Shown piece after piece: positions 22,890 to 30,861 of a DNA stretch of 64,000 nt (positions are counted from its first letter, which is position 1; each line of letters begins with the position of its first letter). Source of the DNA: Streptomyces abikoensis (GTDB lineage Bacteria; Actinomycetota; Actinomycetes; Streptomycetales; Streptomycetaceae). The translations under genes were made by a program, and so were the position numbers. The DNA lies in contig NZ_BMRT01000004.1 of assembly GCF_014648775.1 (NCBI RefSeq), positions 372,001-436,000 on the forward strand, given 5' to 3'. The notes beneath the pieces were generated by a model. It ran no database searches and was not told the origin of the DNA. It worked only from the letters and a program-made list of their open reading frames with translations.

Positions 22890-23159
22890 ATGGCACTCAA
22901 CTGGCAGAAATCCTCATACAGCGAAGAGGCTTCCTCCTGCATCTACCTGGCCGCAGGACAGGCGTGGCAGAAGTCGACGTACAGCGAGTACGGGTCCTCG
23001 TGCATCTATGTGTCCCCGGCTCTTACAGGGACCATCCACCTCCGCGAGAGCGACGACCCCGACGTCATCCTCACCACAACCCCCGCAAGACTCCGCCCCC
23101 TCATAACCCGCATAAAGGCGGGGGCCCTCACCCCTACCCCCGATAGAGCGGATCCGTAA
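22890..23159 (+). CDS. DUF397 protein with internally duplicated motif
   Basis: Small partner of the XRE regulator, 89 residues. The DUF397 motif occurs twice: residues 5-21 (WQKSSYSEEASSCIYLA) and 26-42 (WQKSTYSEYGSSCIYVS), a 21-residue period. The tail IHLRESDDPDVILTTTP is typical. DUF397 proteins are antitoxin-like or toxin-like partners of Scr1/WhiJ regulators. ATG 22890 follows GAGAGG and lies 11 bases after the regulator. Its 3' end overlaps the convergent deaminase gene by 26 bases. Confidence 0.88.
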   Translation: MALNWQKSSYSEEASSCIYLAAGQAWQKSTYSEYGSSCIYVSPALTGTIHLRESDDPDVILTTTPARLRPLITRIKAGALTPTPDRADP

Positions 23160-23709
23160 GATCCGCCCTTACCCCGCGTGCCAGCGCGGGCCGCGACAAC
23201 CCCCGCACCCGGCCAAAGATTTCGTCTGTGGGAACGTCGATCTGCGGTACCCCCCACCCCACAAGCTGCGCGACCGACGTCCCAAAGGCCACACCGCGCA
23301 CCCCGCACCACACCAGCGCACCCGCGCACATTGGGCAGGGCTCGGCCGTAGCGACCACCACGTGCTCCGAAAGATCAAAACCCCCCGCCACGGCCTCCCG
23401 CACAAGGTTCGTCTCGGCGTGGGCCGTCAGATCCCCACTCTCGCCCGTGTTGCCGGCCCCGGCAACAACCGCACCCGTCGCGGCGTCGACCAAAACGGCC
23501 CCGTAGGGCCACTTCGCCGCCGCACGGGCGTACTCCACGGCCGCGGGCATGGCCCGCAGAACAGCGTCCCGCAGCGGCGGGGGCCAGTCGCCGGACCAGC
23601 CCGGATCGGGCGTGCGCGGGCGCGCGGACGGGGCCGCGCGGGTCAGGGAGAGCGGGGCGGCCGTGGCCGCCGTCAGAGACAGGACGCGCCGCCGTGAGAG
23701 GAAGGTCAT
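23134..23709 (-). CDS. Exported nucleoside/cytosine deaminase-family protein
   Basis: Zinc deaminase fold. The N-terminus SRRRVLSLTAATAAPLSL (residues 5-22) is a Tat-type signal, then a cytidine deaminase-like domain with HAE (H97-A-E99) and PCPMC (124-128), the zinc-binding and catalytic motifs. It is 191 aa in total. It is unusual to find this normally cytoplasmic enzyme with an export signal. The substrate may be an environmental nucleobase, guanine or cytosine. It overlaps the end of the DUF397 gene on the other strand. Confidence 0.82.
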   Translation of the reverse strand: MTFLSRRRVLSLTAATAAPLSLTRAAPSARPRTPDPGWSGDWPPPLRDAVLRAMPAAVEYARAAAKWPYGAVLVDAATGAVVAGAGNTGESGDLTAHAETNLVREAVAGGFDLSEHVVVATAEPCPMCAGALVWCGVRGVAFGTSVAQLVGWGVPQIDVPTDEIFGRVRGLSRPALARGVRADLTDPLYRG

Positions 23710-23728
23710 CGCACCATCCTCGGCGTCA

Positions 23729-24934
23729 TCACCCGCTCCGAGTGCGGATTCCCTCGGACGTCACCTGCTCGGAGGGGAGGTCCACGCTGCCATGGGGGCT
23801 GACGGCCCAGACGGCGAGCGCGCAGGCCGCGAACCCGGCGCCGAGGAGGCTGGAGCCCGCCCAGCCGTGGGCGGCGAAGGCGGCGGTGGTCGCGGCGGCG
23901 CCGAGGGCCGAGCCGAGGGAGTAGAAGATCATGTAGCCACCGATGACGGTGCTGAGCCGATCGGGGTGCCCGGAAGTCAGCACGTGCTGATTGCTCACGT
24001 GTACGGCCTGGACGGCGAAGTCGAGGGCCACGATCCCGAGGACGAGGAGCCACAGGGCCCACGTGAGCTGCCCGATCGCCGCCCACGAGAGGAGCAGCAG
24101 GAGCAGGGCGAAGCCGCTGACCGGGGTCGCCCGGCCCGCGTCGGCCCACCGGCCCGCGCGGGCCGCGCCGAGCGCGCCGGCGAGTCCGGCGACGCCGAAG
24201 AGTCCGATGCGGCTCTCGCTCAGGTGCCAGGGCGCATCCGCCAGCGGCAGGGAAACGCCGCTCCACAGCGTGCCGAACGACGCGAACAGGAAGAACGTGA
24301 TCACTCCGCGCGACAGGAAGAGGCGGTCCTTGAACAGTCCGCAGAGTGAGGAGACGGTCTGCTTGTAGCTGGGACCGGCGCGGCGCTCGTCCGGGGGCAG
24401 GGCGAGGAGGACGAGGGCCGCGAGGCCGAGTGACAGCGCCGCGAGCACGGCGTAGACGCTCCGCCAGCTCCATACGTCGGCGAGCGCGCCGGTGACGACC
24501 CGCGCGCCGAGGATGCCGATGACGACGCCGGAGGTGACGACGCCGATGTTCCGTCCGCGTTCGCCGGGCGGCGAGATCGACGCGGTGTAGGCCACCGTGG
24601 TCTGTACGACGACCGCGAACGCGCCGGCCGCCGCGAGCCCCGCGAACGCCATCCACGCGGCCGGCGCGGAGGCCGTCAGGACCAGGCCCACCGCGGTGAC
24701 CGCCAGGTGGACGGCGATGAGCCGACGCCTGTCGGCGACCACATCGCCGAGGGGTACGAGCAGTAACAGCCCCGCGATATAGCCGAACTGGGCTGTCGAG
24801 ACGATCCATCCGGAGAGATCCGTGGACAGACCGAGATCGTGCCCCATCGGCTCCAGAACCGGCTGCGCCGCATAGACGCTCGCCACAGCCGTCCCGCACA
24901 CCACCGCGAGCAACAACCGCCGCCACACGTTCAT
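23729..24934 (-). CDS. MFS transporter
   Basis: Proton-driven exporter with about 12 membrane helices and 401 residues. It has the loop-2 motif GDVVADRRRL (about 63-72), AQPVLEPMGHDLGLS near the first helices, and GERGRNIGVV later, a layout of sugar/drug efflux MFS. Codon 57 is TTA (24764-24766), a bldA-dependent codon. It is divergent from an HxlR regulator, which probably controls it. Substrate unknown. Confidence 0.9.
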   Translation of the reverse strand: MNVWRRLLLAVVCGTAVASVYAAQPVLEPMGHDLGLSTDLSGWIVSTAQFGYIAGLLLLVPLGDVVADRRRLIAVHLAVTAVGLVLTASAPAAWMAFAGLAAAGAFAVVVQTTVAYTASISPPGERGRNIGVVTSGVVIGILGARVVTGALADVWSWRSVYAVLAALSLGLAALVLLALPPDERRAGPSYKQTVSSLCGLFKDRLFLSRGVITFFLFASFGTLWSGVSLPLADAPWHLSESRIGLFGVAGLAGALGAARAGRWADAGRATPVSGFALLLLLLSWAAIGQLTWALWLLVLGIVALDFAVQAVHVSNQHVLTSGHPDRLSTVIGGYMIFYSLGSALGAAATTAAFAAHGWAGSSLLGAGFAACALAVWAVSPHGSVDLPSEQVTSEGIRTRSG

Positions 24935-25025
24935 CGCGCGCCCCCTCCCTAAAATCAGTAGCAGATCGCAACCGCTTTGACGCTACGGCAGAATGGTTTC
25001 AATCCGCAACCCATCTGGAGGTGTC

Positions 25026-25463
25026 ATGCCGAGCCCCGACTGGACCGATCCCGAATGTCCCGTCGCCCGCACGCTCGACCTCGTCGGCGACAGGTGGAGC
25101 CTTCTCGTCATCCGCGACGCGATGGACGGGGCACGGGCGTTCACCGAGTTCCAGCGCCGCACCGGTATCGCCCGGAACATCCTCACCGACCGCCTCCGCA
25201 AGCTCACCGCTCACGGGCTCATCACCCAGCGCACCGCGCCGTCGGGCCGCCGCCAGGAATACGTGCTCACCGACGCCGGACGCGACCTCTTCGCGGTGAT
25301 CCTCACGCTGCGGCAGTGGGGAGAACGCCACGCGTTCGACCCGGGCGAGACCCACTCCACCCTTGTCGACCGGCACGGCGCCCCCGTGCCGGACATCGCA
25401 CCGGCCGGAACCGACGGCACGCTTCTCGACGCCGACACCACCCACGTGCGAAGGTCCCACTAG
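25026..25463 (+). CDS. HxlR-family transcriptional regulator
   Basis: The 145-aa protein has CPVARTLDLVGDRWSLLVIRD at the start, FTEFQRRTGIARNILTDRLRKL as recognition helix, and a wing with PSGRRQEYVLTDAG. ATG 25026 has GGAGG 6 bases upstream (TCTGGAGGTGTC); an upstream frame from 24993 is weaker. It is divergent from the MFS gene and is its likely repressor. The C-terminal tail is longer than in many HxlR proteins. Confidence 0.9.
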   Translation: MPSPDWTDPECPVARTLDLVGDRWSLLVIRDAMDGARAFTEFQRRTGIARNILTDRLRKLTAHGLITQRTAPSGRRQEYVLTDAGRDLFAVILTLRQWGERHAFDPGETHSTLVDRHGAPVPDIAPAGTDGTLLDADTTHVRRSH

Positions 25464-25579
25464 GACGGGTGGTTTGGAACCGGCTCTCCGTCCTACCGTC
25501 GAACTGCTGGCCAAGCTAAGCCCGTTGTTACCGTCGGAAGTGACGTCCGGTCCGACGGGATCAAGGAGAGGGAATCATC

Positions 25580-26014
25580 GTGGGAACGAAGTGGTCCGCC
25601 GCTCCATGGGGCACGGCGCTGACCCTGGTCACTGTCATGGCCGCTACCGCGGCACCGGCGGCCGCCCACGGCCAGGCACCCGACCGGGCCCGCCTGGCTC
25701 AGCGCGTCGTGCTCACGAACGCGGACAACGGCCGGTCCGTGACCGCGAGCTTGGGTGACGACGTCGAAGTCCGGCTCACCGGCTACCGCAAGGACGGGCT
25801 CACCTGGACCTGGAGCACCCCGGCATCCAGCGACTCCACCGTTCTCCGGCGTACCGCCGGCCGTACGGCACCGAACGGCGACGCGTCAGCGACCTTCCGT
25901 GTGGAACACGACGGCACCGCCACCATCACCGCGCAACGACACTGCCGCCCCGACGCAGGCCATCTCTGTCCTTTGATGATCACGCCGTGGAAGGTCACGG
26001 TCGAAGTGAAGTGA
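25580..26014 (+). CDS. Small secreted protein, possibly an Ig-like/chagasin-like fold
   Basis: Function unknown. The 144-aa product has a signal peptide (1-31, ending AAPAAAHG). The mature part has the order SVTASLGDDVEVRL, TGYRKDGLTWTW and ATFRVEHDGTATITAQ. This resembles chagasin-type protease inhibitors (I42), but similarity is weak and its NPTTGY core is not evident. Cysteines in AQRHCRP and GHLCPL may pair. GTG start 25580 follows AAGGAGAGGG. It is isolated between the HxlR and LuxR groups. Confidence 0.6.
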   Translation: MGTKWSAAPWGTALTLVTVMAATAAPAAAHGQAPDRARLAQRVVLTNADNGRSVTASLGDDVEVRLTGYRKDGLTWTWSTPASSDSTVLRRTAGRTAPNGDASATFRVEHDGTATITAQRHCRPDAGHLCPLMITPWKVTVEVK

Positions 26015-26030
26015 CCTCCTGGCACACGAT

Positions 26031-26834
26031 CTACCGCACGATCCCCGCGCGTTTCGCCGCCAGGACCGCCGAGACGCGGTTGTTCGTGCCGAGCTTCCGG
26101 TAGACCTTCTCCAGGTGACGGTTGACCGTGTGCGGCGAGATCGTCAGACGGCGGCCGATGCCCGCCGCCGTCAGGCCCTCGGCCAGCAGCCCCAGCACCG
26201 TCAGCTCGCGCGGCGTCAGGTCGTGACGCGGCGGGGACGGACCGCCGGCCGGGGCGGTCACCAGGCCGGACGGCGGCGTGGCCCCGGCGGCGTCGGCCAC
26301 CGCGGCGCGGAGCCGGTGGAGTTCGCGGACGTGGCGGTCCACCCGGAGCAGGAGCGGCTGGACGCGCGCGGTGAAGGCGACTTCGTGTTCGGTGAAGTCG
26401 CCGCGCCGCCCGAGGCTGACGGCGCGCAGCTCGCCGGGGACCCCGAGGAGGGGAACGCCGAGCTGGTGGGTGGTGCCGTAGTCGCGGCGGGCCTCGCTGT
26501 ACCAGGAGGAGTTGCGCCAGGTGTCGCAGATCTGGGTGATGCTCACGGGGCTGGAGCCGGCGGCTTCCATGTACGCGATCAGGGGGTGCCGCTGCTGGAC
26601 CCGTCGCCGGATGACCTCGCTGACGTCCGGTCCCATGGAGTGGGGCGCCCAGCCCTGGGCGTAGCCGTCCCGCTCGGCGACGCGGATGCCGGCGAAGATG
26701 ACGGTGTCGCAGCCCAGCGCTTCCTGGAGGTGCCCGGCCATCAGGTGCCAGAGCGACTCGGGTTCGTCGTGTTCCAGGACGGCCATGACGAGATCGAGCA
26801 TGCGCTCGTAGTCGCGCGCGTGAAGTCCTGACAT
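26031..26834 (-). CDS. LuxR-family regulator, paralogue 1
   Basis: Probable DNA-binding regulator, 267 residues. The N-terminal domain has MLDLVMAVLEHDEPESLWHL and SSWYSEARRDYGTTHQLGVPL. The C-terminal LuxR HTH (about 202-262) contains LTPRELTVLGLLAEGLTAAG and SPHTVNRHLEKVYRKLGTNNR. No receiver phosphorylation site is seen. One of three tandem paralogues in the same direction. Confidence 0.9.
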   Translation of the reverse strand: MSGLHARDYERMLDLVMAVLEHDEPESLWHLMAGHLQEALGCDTVIFAGIRVAERDGYAQGWAPHSMGPDVSEVIRRRVQQRHPLIAYMEAAGSSPVSITQICDTWRNSSWYSEARRDYGTTHQLGVPLLGVPGELRAVSLGRRGDFTEHEVAFTARVQPLLLRVDRHVRELHRLRAAVADAAGATPPSGLVTAPAGGPSPPRHDLTPRELTVLGLLAEGLTAAGIGRRLTISPHTVNRHLEKVYRKLGTNNRVSAVLAAKRAGIVR

Positions 26835-26910
26835 CGGCGGGCCCGCTTCCTCTCGGCCCCCGCTCGCGGCATGCTACATGCGGTCGGCGAGCGCGGGTGA
26901 ACGCCTCCTG

Positions 26911-27711
26911 TCAGGGGACGATGCCCGCGTGCTTGGCGGTCAGTACCGTCGAGACCCGGTTGTTGGTGCCGAGCTTCCGGTAGACCTTCTCCAGATGACG
27001 GTTGACCGTGTGCGGGGAGATCGCCAGGCGGCGGGCGATACCGCTCGCCGTCAGGCCCTCCGTCAGCAGCCCCAGCACCGTCAGCTCGCGCGGCGTGAGA
27101 CGCGGCGTGGGGTCGGGGCGCCGCAGAGGCGGACGTGCCGTCGGCACAGCAGGCGGCGCCGCCGCCTCCCGTAGCCGGCGCAGCTCCCGTATGTGCCGGT
27201 CGGCGGCGGTCAGGAGCGGCTGGATCCGGGTCGCGAAGGCCAGGTCGCGCTCCGAGAAGTCGCCGGTCCGGCCCAGGACGAGGCCGCCCTGGGGGCCGTC
27301 CGTGCCGGGCAGGGGGATGCCGAGCTGCTGGGTGGTGCCGAAGTCGCGGCGGGCCTCGCTGTACCAGGCGGATTGGCGCCAGCGGTCGGTGAGTTCGCGC
27401 ACGATCACGGGGTGGTGGGCGCCGGAGGCCAGGTAGGGGACCAGCGGGTGGCGCTGGCGCACCCGGCGCTGGACCACCTCGTTCACACCCTGCCCGAGCG
27501 ACCGGGGCGCCCAGCCCCGGGCCTCGCCCCGGGCCAGGCGGAGGTCGATCGAGGCGAAGACGACCGTGTTGAGGCCGAGGGCGTCGACGAGGTGCGCGGA
27601 GACGAGGTGCCAGAGGGACTCGGGGTCGTCGTGCTCCAGGACGGCCATGGTGAGGTCGAGCATGAACTCGTAGTCCCGTGCCCGGAGTCCGAGCCCGTGC
27701 GGCTGTGGCAT
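26911..27711 (-). CDS. LuxR-family regulator, paralogue 2
   Basis: 266 residues, with the same architecture as its neighbours: MLDLTMAVLEHDDPESLWHL, SAWYSEARRDFGTTQQLGIPL and a C-terminal HTH with SPHTVNRHLEKVYRKLGTNNR. ATG 27711 is used because the first domain begins immediately after. The HTH is almost identical to the other two copies, whereas the N-terminal half is more diverged. A different ligand with shared DNA target is plausible (inference). Confidence 0.9.
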   Translation of the reverse strand: MPQPHGLGLRARDYEFMLDLTMAVLEHDDPESLWHLVSAHLVDALGLNTVVFASIDLRLARGEARGWAPRSLGQGVNEVVQRRVRQRHPLVPYLASGAHHPVIVRELTDRWRQSAWYSEARRDFGTTQQLGIPLPGTDGPQGGLVLGRTGDFSERDLAFATRIQPLLTAADRHIRELRRLREAAAPPAVPTARPPLRRPDPTPRLTPRELTVLGLLTEGLTASGIARRLAISPHTVNRHLEKVYRKLGTNNRVSTVLTAKHAGIVP

Positions 27712-27964
27712 GGCGGGTCCGTCCCCTCTCGGGTCCCCGTCCGCCGCATGGTACCGGTTACGGAAAGCGCCCCCAAGAGACCCGGGGGCCGCATGGGGGC
27801 GCGGAGGAGGCGGATCGCGCCGACGTCGAATCCCCCGTGGCCGGCGTCGGCGCGATCGCGCGTCCCTGTCAGGGTCGCACGCGGGCCCTCGGCCGCACGA
27901 TGGGAAGAACTTCCCACTCAAGGGTGTGGGTAGCCCCACCCCCGGTCGCCCGGGTCGGGGTTGA

Positions 27965-28007
27965 GAGGTTCAGGGGGACAGAGGTTCAGGGGTTCAGGGG
28001 TTCAGGG
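27965..28007 (-). repeat. Tandem CCCTGAAC repeats after the LuxR paralogue 3 stop
   Basis: On the minus strand the stop context CCCTGAAC recurs three times in a row and again after a short interruption, consistent with slipped-strand expansion around a stop codon. Confidence 0.5.
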
Positions 28008-28772
28008 GACGATGCCCGCCTGCTGGGCCAGGAGCACGGTGGAGACCCGGTTGTTGGTGCCGAGCTTCCGGTAGATCTTCTCCAGGTGGCGGTTGACCGT
28101 GTGCGGCGAGATCGACAGGCGGCGGGCGATGCCGCTCGCCGTCAGCCCCTCCGCCAGCAGCCCCAGCACGGTCAGTTCGCGGGGTGTGAGGCCGTGGCCC
28201 GAGGGGTGGGCGGTGGTCAGGTCCGGCGCGGCGGTGCGCAGGCGGCGCAGCTCCTGGATGTGGTTGGCCGCGCCGATGAGCAGCGGCTGGAGGCGCGCGG
28301 CGAAGGCCACGTCCTGGGGGCTGAACCGGCCGTCGCGGCCCATGAGCACCAGGCGGGCCGTGCCGGGGGCGCCGGGGAGGGGCAGGCCCAGTTGCTCGGT
28401 GATGCCGAAGTCCCGGCGCGCCTCGCTGTACCACTGGGTGTGGCGCCAGCGGGCGCATATCTCGCCGACGGTCACCGGCTCGGACTCGCCGCCCACGGTG
28501 TAGGTCACCAGCGGGTGGCGCTGGCGCACCCGGCGCTGGACGAGGTCGCCGACGAACTGCGCGAGCCGCTGCGGGGCCCAGCCCTCCACCCTTCCGGTGC
28601 GCCGGGCCGAGTCGACGACGGAGAAGGTGACCGAGTCGCAGCCCACCGTCTCCAGGAGCTGCCCGGTGATCAGTTGCCAGGACGACTCGGGGTCGTCGCT
28701 CTCCAGAACCGCGACGGCGAGGTCGAGCATCCGCTCGTAGTCGCGCGTCTGGAGCTGCTGGGTCCGTGTCAT
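28002..28772 (-). CDS. LuxR-family regulator, paralogue 3
   Basis: 256 residues with the same order as paralogues 1 and 2: MLDLAVAVLESDDPESSWQL, HTQWYSEARRDFGITEQLGL and HTH SPHTVNRHLEKIYRKLGTNNR. After its stop, the bases carry repeated CCCTGAAC units, each with its own TGA. The three genes are probably tandem duplicates. Confidence 0.9.
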   Translation of the reverse strand: MTRTQQLQTRDYERMLDLAVAVLESDDPESSWQLITGQLLETVGCDSVTFSVVDSARRTGRVEGWAPQRLAQFVGDLVQRRVRQRHPLVTYTVGGESEPVTVGEICARWRHTQWYSEARRDFGITEQLGLPLPGAPGTARLVLMGRDGRFSPQDVAFAARLQPLLIGAANHIQELRRLRTAAPDLTTAHPSGHGLTPRELTVLGLLAEGLTASGIARRLSISPHTVNRHLEKIYRKLGTNNRVSTVLLAQQAGIVP

Positions 28773-28811
28773 CCCCGCCGTCCGCCCCCCGGCTCCACCG
28801 TGTCCGGCCCC

Positions 28812-29561
28812 CTAGCCCCAGCGCCCCGTACGGCCCAGCAGCAGGGCCGCGGCCGCCGTGCCGGCGGTCGAGGTGCGCAGGACGCTCGGGCCGAGGCGGT
28901 AGGGGTGGGCGCCGGCCTCGGCGAAGGCGGCGAGCTCCTCGGGGGAGACGCCGCCCTCCGGGCCGACGACCAGGACGATGTCGCCCGTCTCCGGCAGGGG
29001 TGCCGTGGCGAGCGGGGTGCTGCCCTCCTCGTGGAGGACGGCCGCGAAGTCGGCGCCCGCCAGGAGCTCGGCGACCTGCCGGGTGCCGGCGAGGTCGGCG
29101 ACGGTGGGGAAGCGCAGCCGGCGGGCCTGCTTGCCGGCCTCGCGGGCGGTCGCGCGCCACTTGCCCAGGGACTTCAGGCCGCGGTCGCCCTTCCACTGGG
29201 TGACGCAGCGGGAGGCGGACCAGGGCACGATCGCGTCGACGCCGGTCTCCGTCATGGTCTCGACGGCCACTTCGCCGCGGTCGCCCTTGGGCAGGGCCTG
29301 GACGACGGTGATCCGGGGCCGGGGTTCCGGCTCGGAGCGCACGGAGGTGACGGCGACGTCCAGGTGGTCCTTGCCCTCGACGGCGGCGACGGTGCCGTGG
29401 ACGCCCGTGCCGGAGCCGTCGGTCAGGACGATCTCCTCGCCCACGCGCAGCCGGCGCACCGAGACCGCGTGGCGGCCCTCGGGCCCGTCCAGCGGGAAGA
29501 CGGTGCCGGGGAAGACACCCGTCAGGGCGTCCTCCTCGACCAGGAAGACCGGGGCTGTCAT
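28812..29561 (-). CDS. rsmE: 16S rRNA (uracil-1498-N3)-methyltransferase
   Basis: SPOUT-class enzyme of 249 residues that methylates U1498 of 16S rRNA using SAM. It has LPKGDRGEVAVETMTETGVDAIVPW, the VGPEGGVSPEEL loop and the knot segment LGPSVLRTSTAGTAA, all characteristic. Length is normal. It follows a nitronate monooxygenase on the same strand, near dnaJ and hrcA, as in other actinobacteria. Confidence 0.94.
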   Translation of the reverse strand: MTAPVFLVEEDALTGVFPGTVFPLDGPEGRHAVSVRRLRVGEEIVLTDGSGTGVHGTVAAVEGKDHLDVAVTSVRSEPEPRPRITVVQALPKGDRGEVAVETMTETGVDAIVPWSASRCVTQWKGDRGLKSLGKWRATAREAGKQARRLRFPTVADLAGTRQVAELLAGADFAAVLHEEGSTPLATAPLPETGDIVLVVGPEGGVSPEELAAFAEAGAHPYRLGPSVLRTSTAGTAAAALLLGRTGRWG

Positions 29562-29619
29562 GACGTACTCGCTCTCTCGCTGCGCCGAATCGCTCTCGTT
29601 CCCACGTCCGCTCCTCCGG

Positions 29620-30693
29620 TCATGGCCGCCGCGTGGCCAATGACGAGCGCGCGGCGTCCAGTTCGGCCGCCAGGAGGCGTACCAGGTCGCCGGCGGGGAG
29701 CTCCCGCGCCAGGCGGTGGCCCTGGCCGGCCCACAGGTTCATGCCCTGGGGGTCGCCGGCGGCGGCCGCCGCCTTGCGCAGGCCGGAGGTCAGATAGTGG
29801 ATCTGGGGGTAGGCGGCCGGGGCGTAGGGGCCGTGCTCCCGAAGGAAACGGTTCACCAGGCCGCGGGCGGGGCGGCCGGAGAAGGCCCGGGTGAGCTCGG
29901 TGCGGACGAACCGGGGATCGGTCAGGGCGCGCTTGTGCAGCTCGTGGGCGCCGGACTCCGGGCAGACGAGGAAGGCCGTGCCGAGCTGGGCGGCGCTCGC
30001 GCCCGCCGCGAGGACGGCCGCCACCTGGGCGCCGCGCATCAGGCCGCCGGCCGCGACGACGGGCAGCGGGACGGCCTCCCGGACCTCGGCCACGAGCGCC
30101 AGCAGGCCGACCCCGGCGCCCGCGCCGTCGGCGTGCGGGTCGTCGTGGTGGGTGCCCTGGTGGCCGCCGGCCTCTATGCCCTGGACGCACACCGCGTCGG
30201 CGCCCGCCTCGTGGGCGGCCAGCGCCTCGGCGGCGGAGGTCACGGTCACCACGGTCACGGTGCCGGCCTTGGCGAGGGCGTCCACGACCGTGCGGTCGGG
30301 ACACCCGAAAGTGAAGGAGACGACGGGCACGGGGTCGTCGAGGAGGACGGCGAGCTTGGCCTCGTAGCCGTCGTCGGAGCCCTGGTCGGTCTCGCCCAGC
30401 GGGGTCCGGTACCAGGCGGACTCGCCGGCCAGTTGCTCGGCGTAGACCTCGATGGCCGCAGGGTCGGCGGCGGGCGGCTGGGGCATGAAGAGGTTCACGC
30501 CGAAGGGGCGGGACGTACGGGCGCGGAGCTGCTTGATCTCCTCGTACATCGCCGCGGGGGTCTTGTAGCCCGCGGCGAGGAAGCCGAGGCCGCCGGCGTC
30601 GCCGACGGCGGCGGCGAGGGCCGGGGTGGAGGCACCGCCGGCCATGGGGGCCTGCACGATCGGGTGCTCGAACAGTCCGTTCAACGGGGCCAT
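29620..30693 (-). CDS. Nitronate monooxygenase (2-nitropropane dioxygenase family)
   Basis: FMN TIM-barrel enzyme of about 357 residues, oxidising alkyl nitronates. It has VQAPMAGGASTPALAAAV near the start, a GVNLFMPQ loop, the phosphate-binding EAGGHQGTH segment (about 185), VVAAGGLMRGAQV and AQLGTAFLVCPESGAHELHK. ATG 30693 is chosen; a GTG two codons earlier has no better site. The in vivo substrate is uncertain, since the family also contains enzymes of unrelated function. Confidence 0.88.
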   Translation of the reverse strand: MAPLNGLFEHPIVQAPMAGGASTPALAAAVGDAGGLGFLAAGYKTPAAMYEEIKQLRARTSRPFGVNLFMPQPPAADPAAIEVYAEQLAGESAWYRTPLGETDQGSDDGYEAKLAVLLDDPVPVVSFTFGCPDRTVVDALAKAGTVTVVTVTSAAEALAAHEAGADAVCVQGIEAGGHQGTHHDDPHADGAGAGVGLLALVAEVREAVPLPVVAAGGLMRGAQVAAVLAAGASAAQLGTAFLVCPESGAHELHKRALTDPRFVRTELTRAFSGRPARGLVNRFLREHGPYAPAAYPQIHYLTSGLRKAAAAAGDPQGMNLWAGQGHRLARELPAGDLVRLLAAELDAARSSLATRRP

Positions 30694-30713
30694 GAGCACA
30701 TCGTGTCACAAGT

Positions 30714-30746
30714 GGGGTAACCGGGGGCTCTGCCCCCGATTACCCC
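30714..30746. terminator. Terminator hairpin between dnaJ and the nitronate monooxygenase
   Basis: GGGGTAAC-CGGGGGC-TCT-GCCCCCG-ATTACCCC forms a near-perfect stem. It would end dnaJ transcription (minus strand) before the nitronate gene. Confidence 0.65.
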
Positions 30747-30759
30747 GTGGCCATCGGGC

Positions 30760-30817
30760 CTAACGGCCGTTGAACGCGTCCTTCAAGCACGAGAACAGCC
30801 CCTGCTGCCCCGGCTTG
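30760..30817 (-). repeat. Duplicate of the dnaJ 3' end
   Basis: About 58 bases match 30862-30919 nearly exactly, at an offset of 102 bp (34 codons). On the minus strand it reads [20 protein letters not shown] then DAFNGR and stop, against DnaJ's [24 protein letters not shown]. It is in frame with dnaJ through a single TAG. Confidence 0.75.
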
Positions 30818-30861
30818 CTGTGCTTGCCCGGGGGGCGACCCCCGGACCCCCAGCCAGGCGC

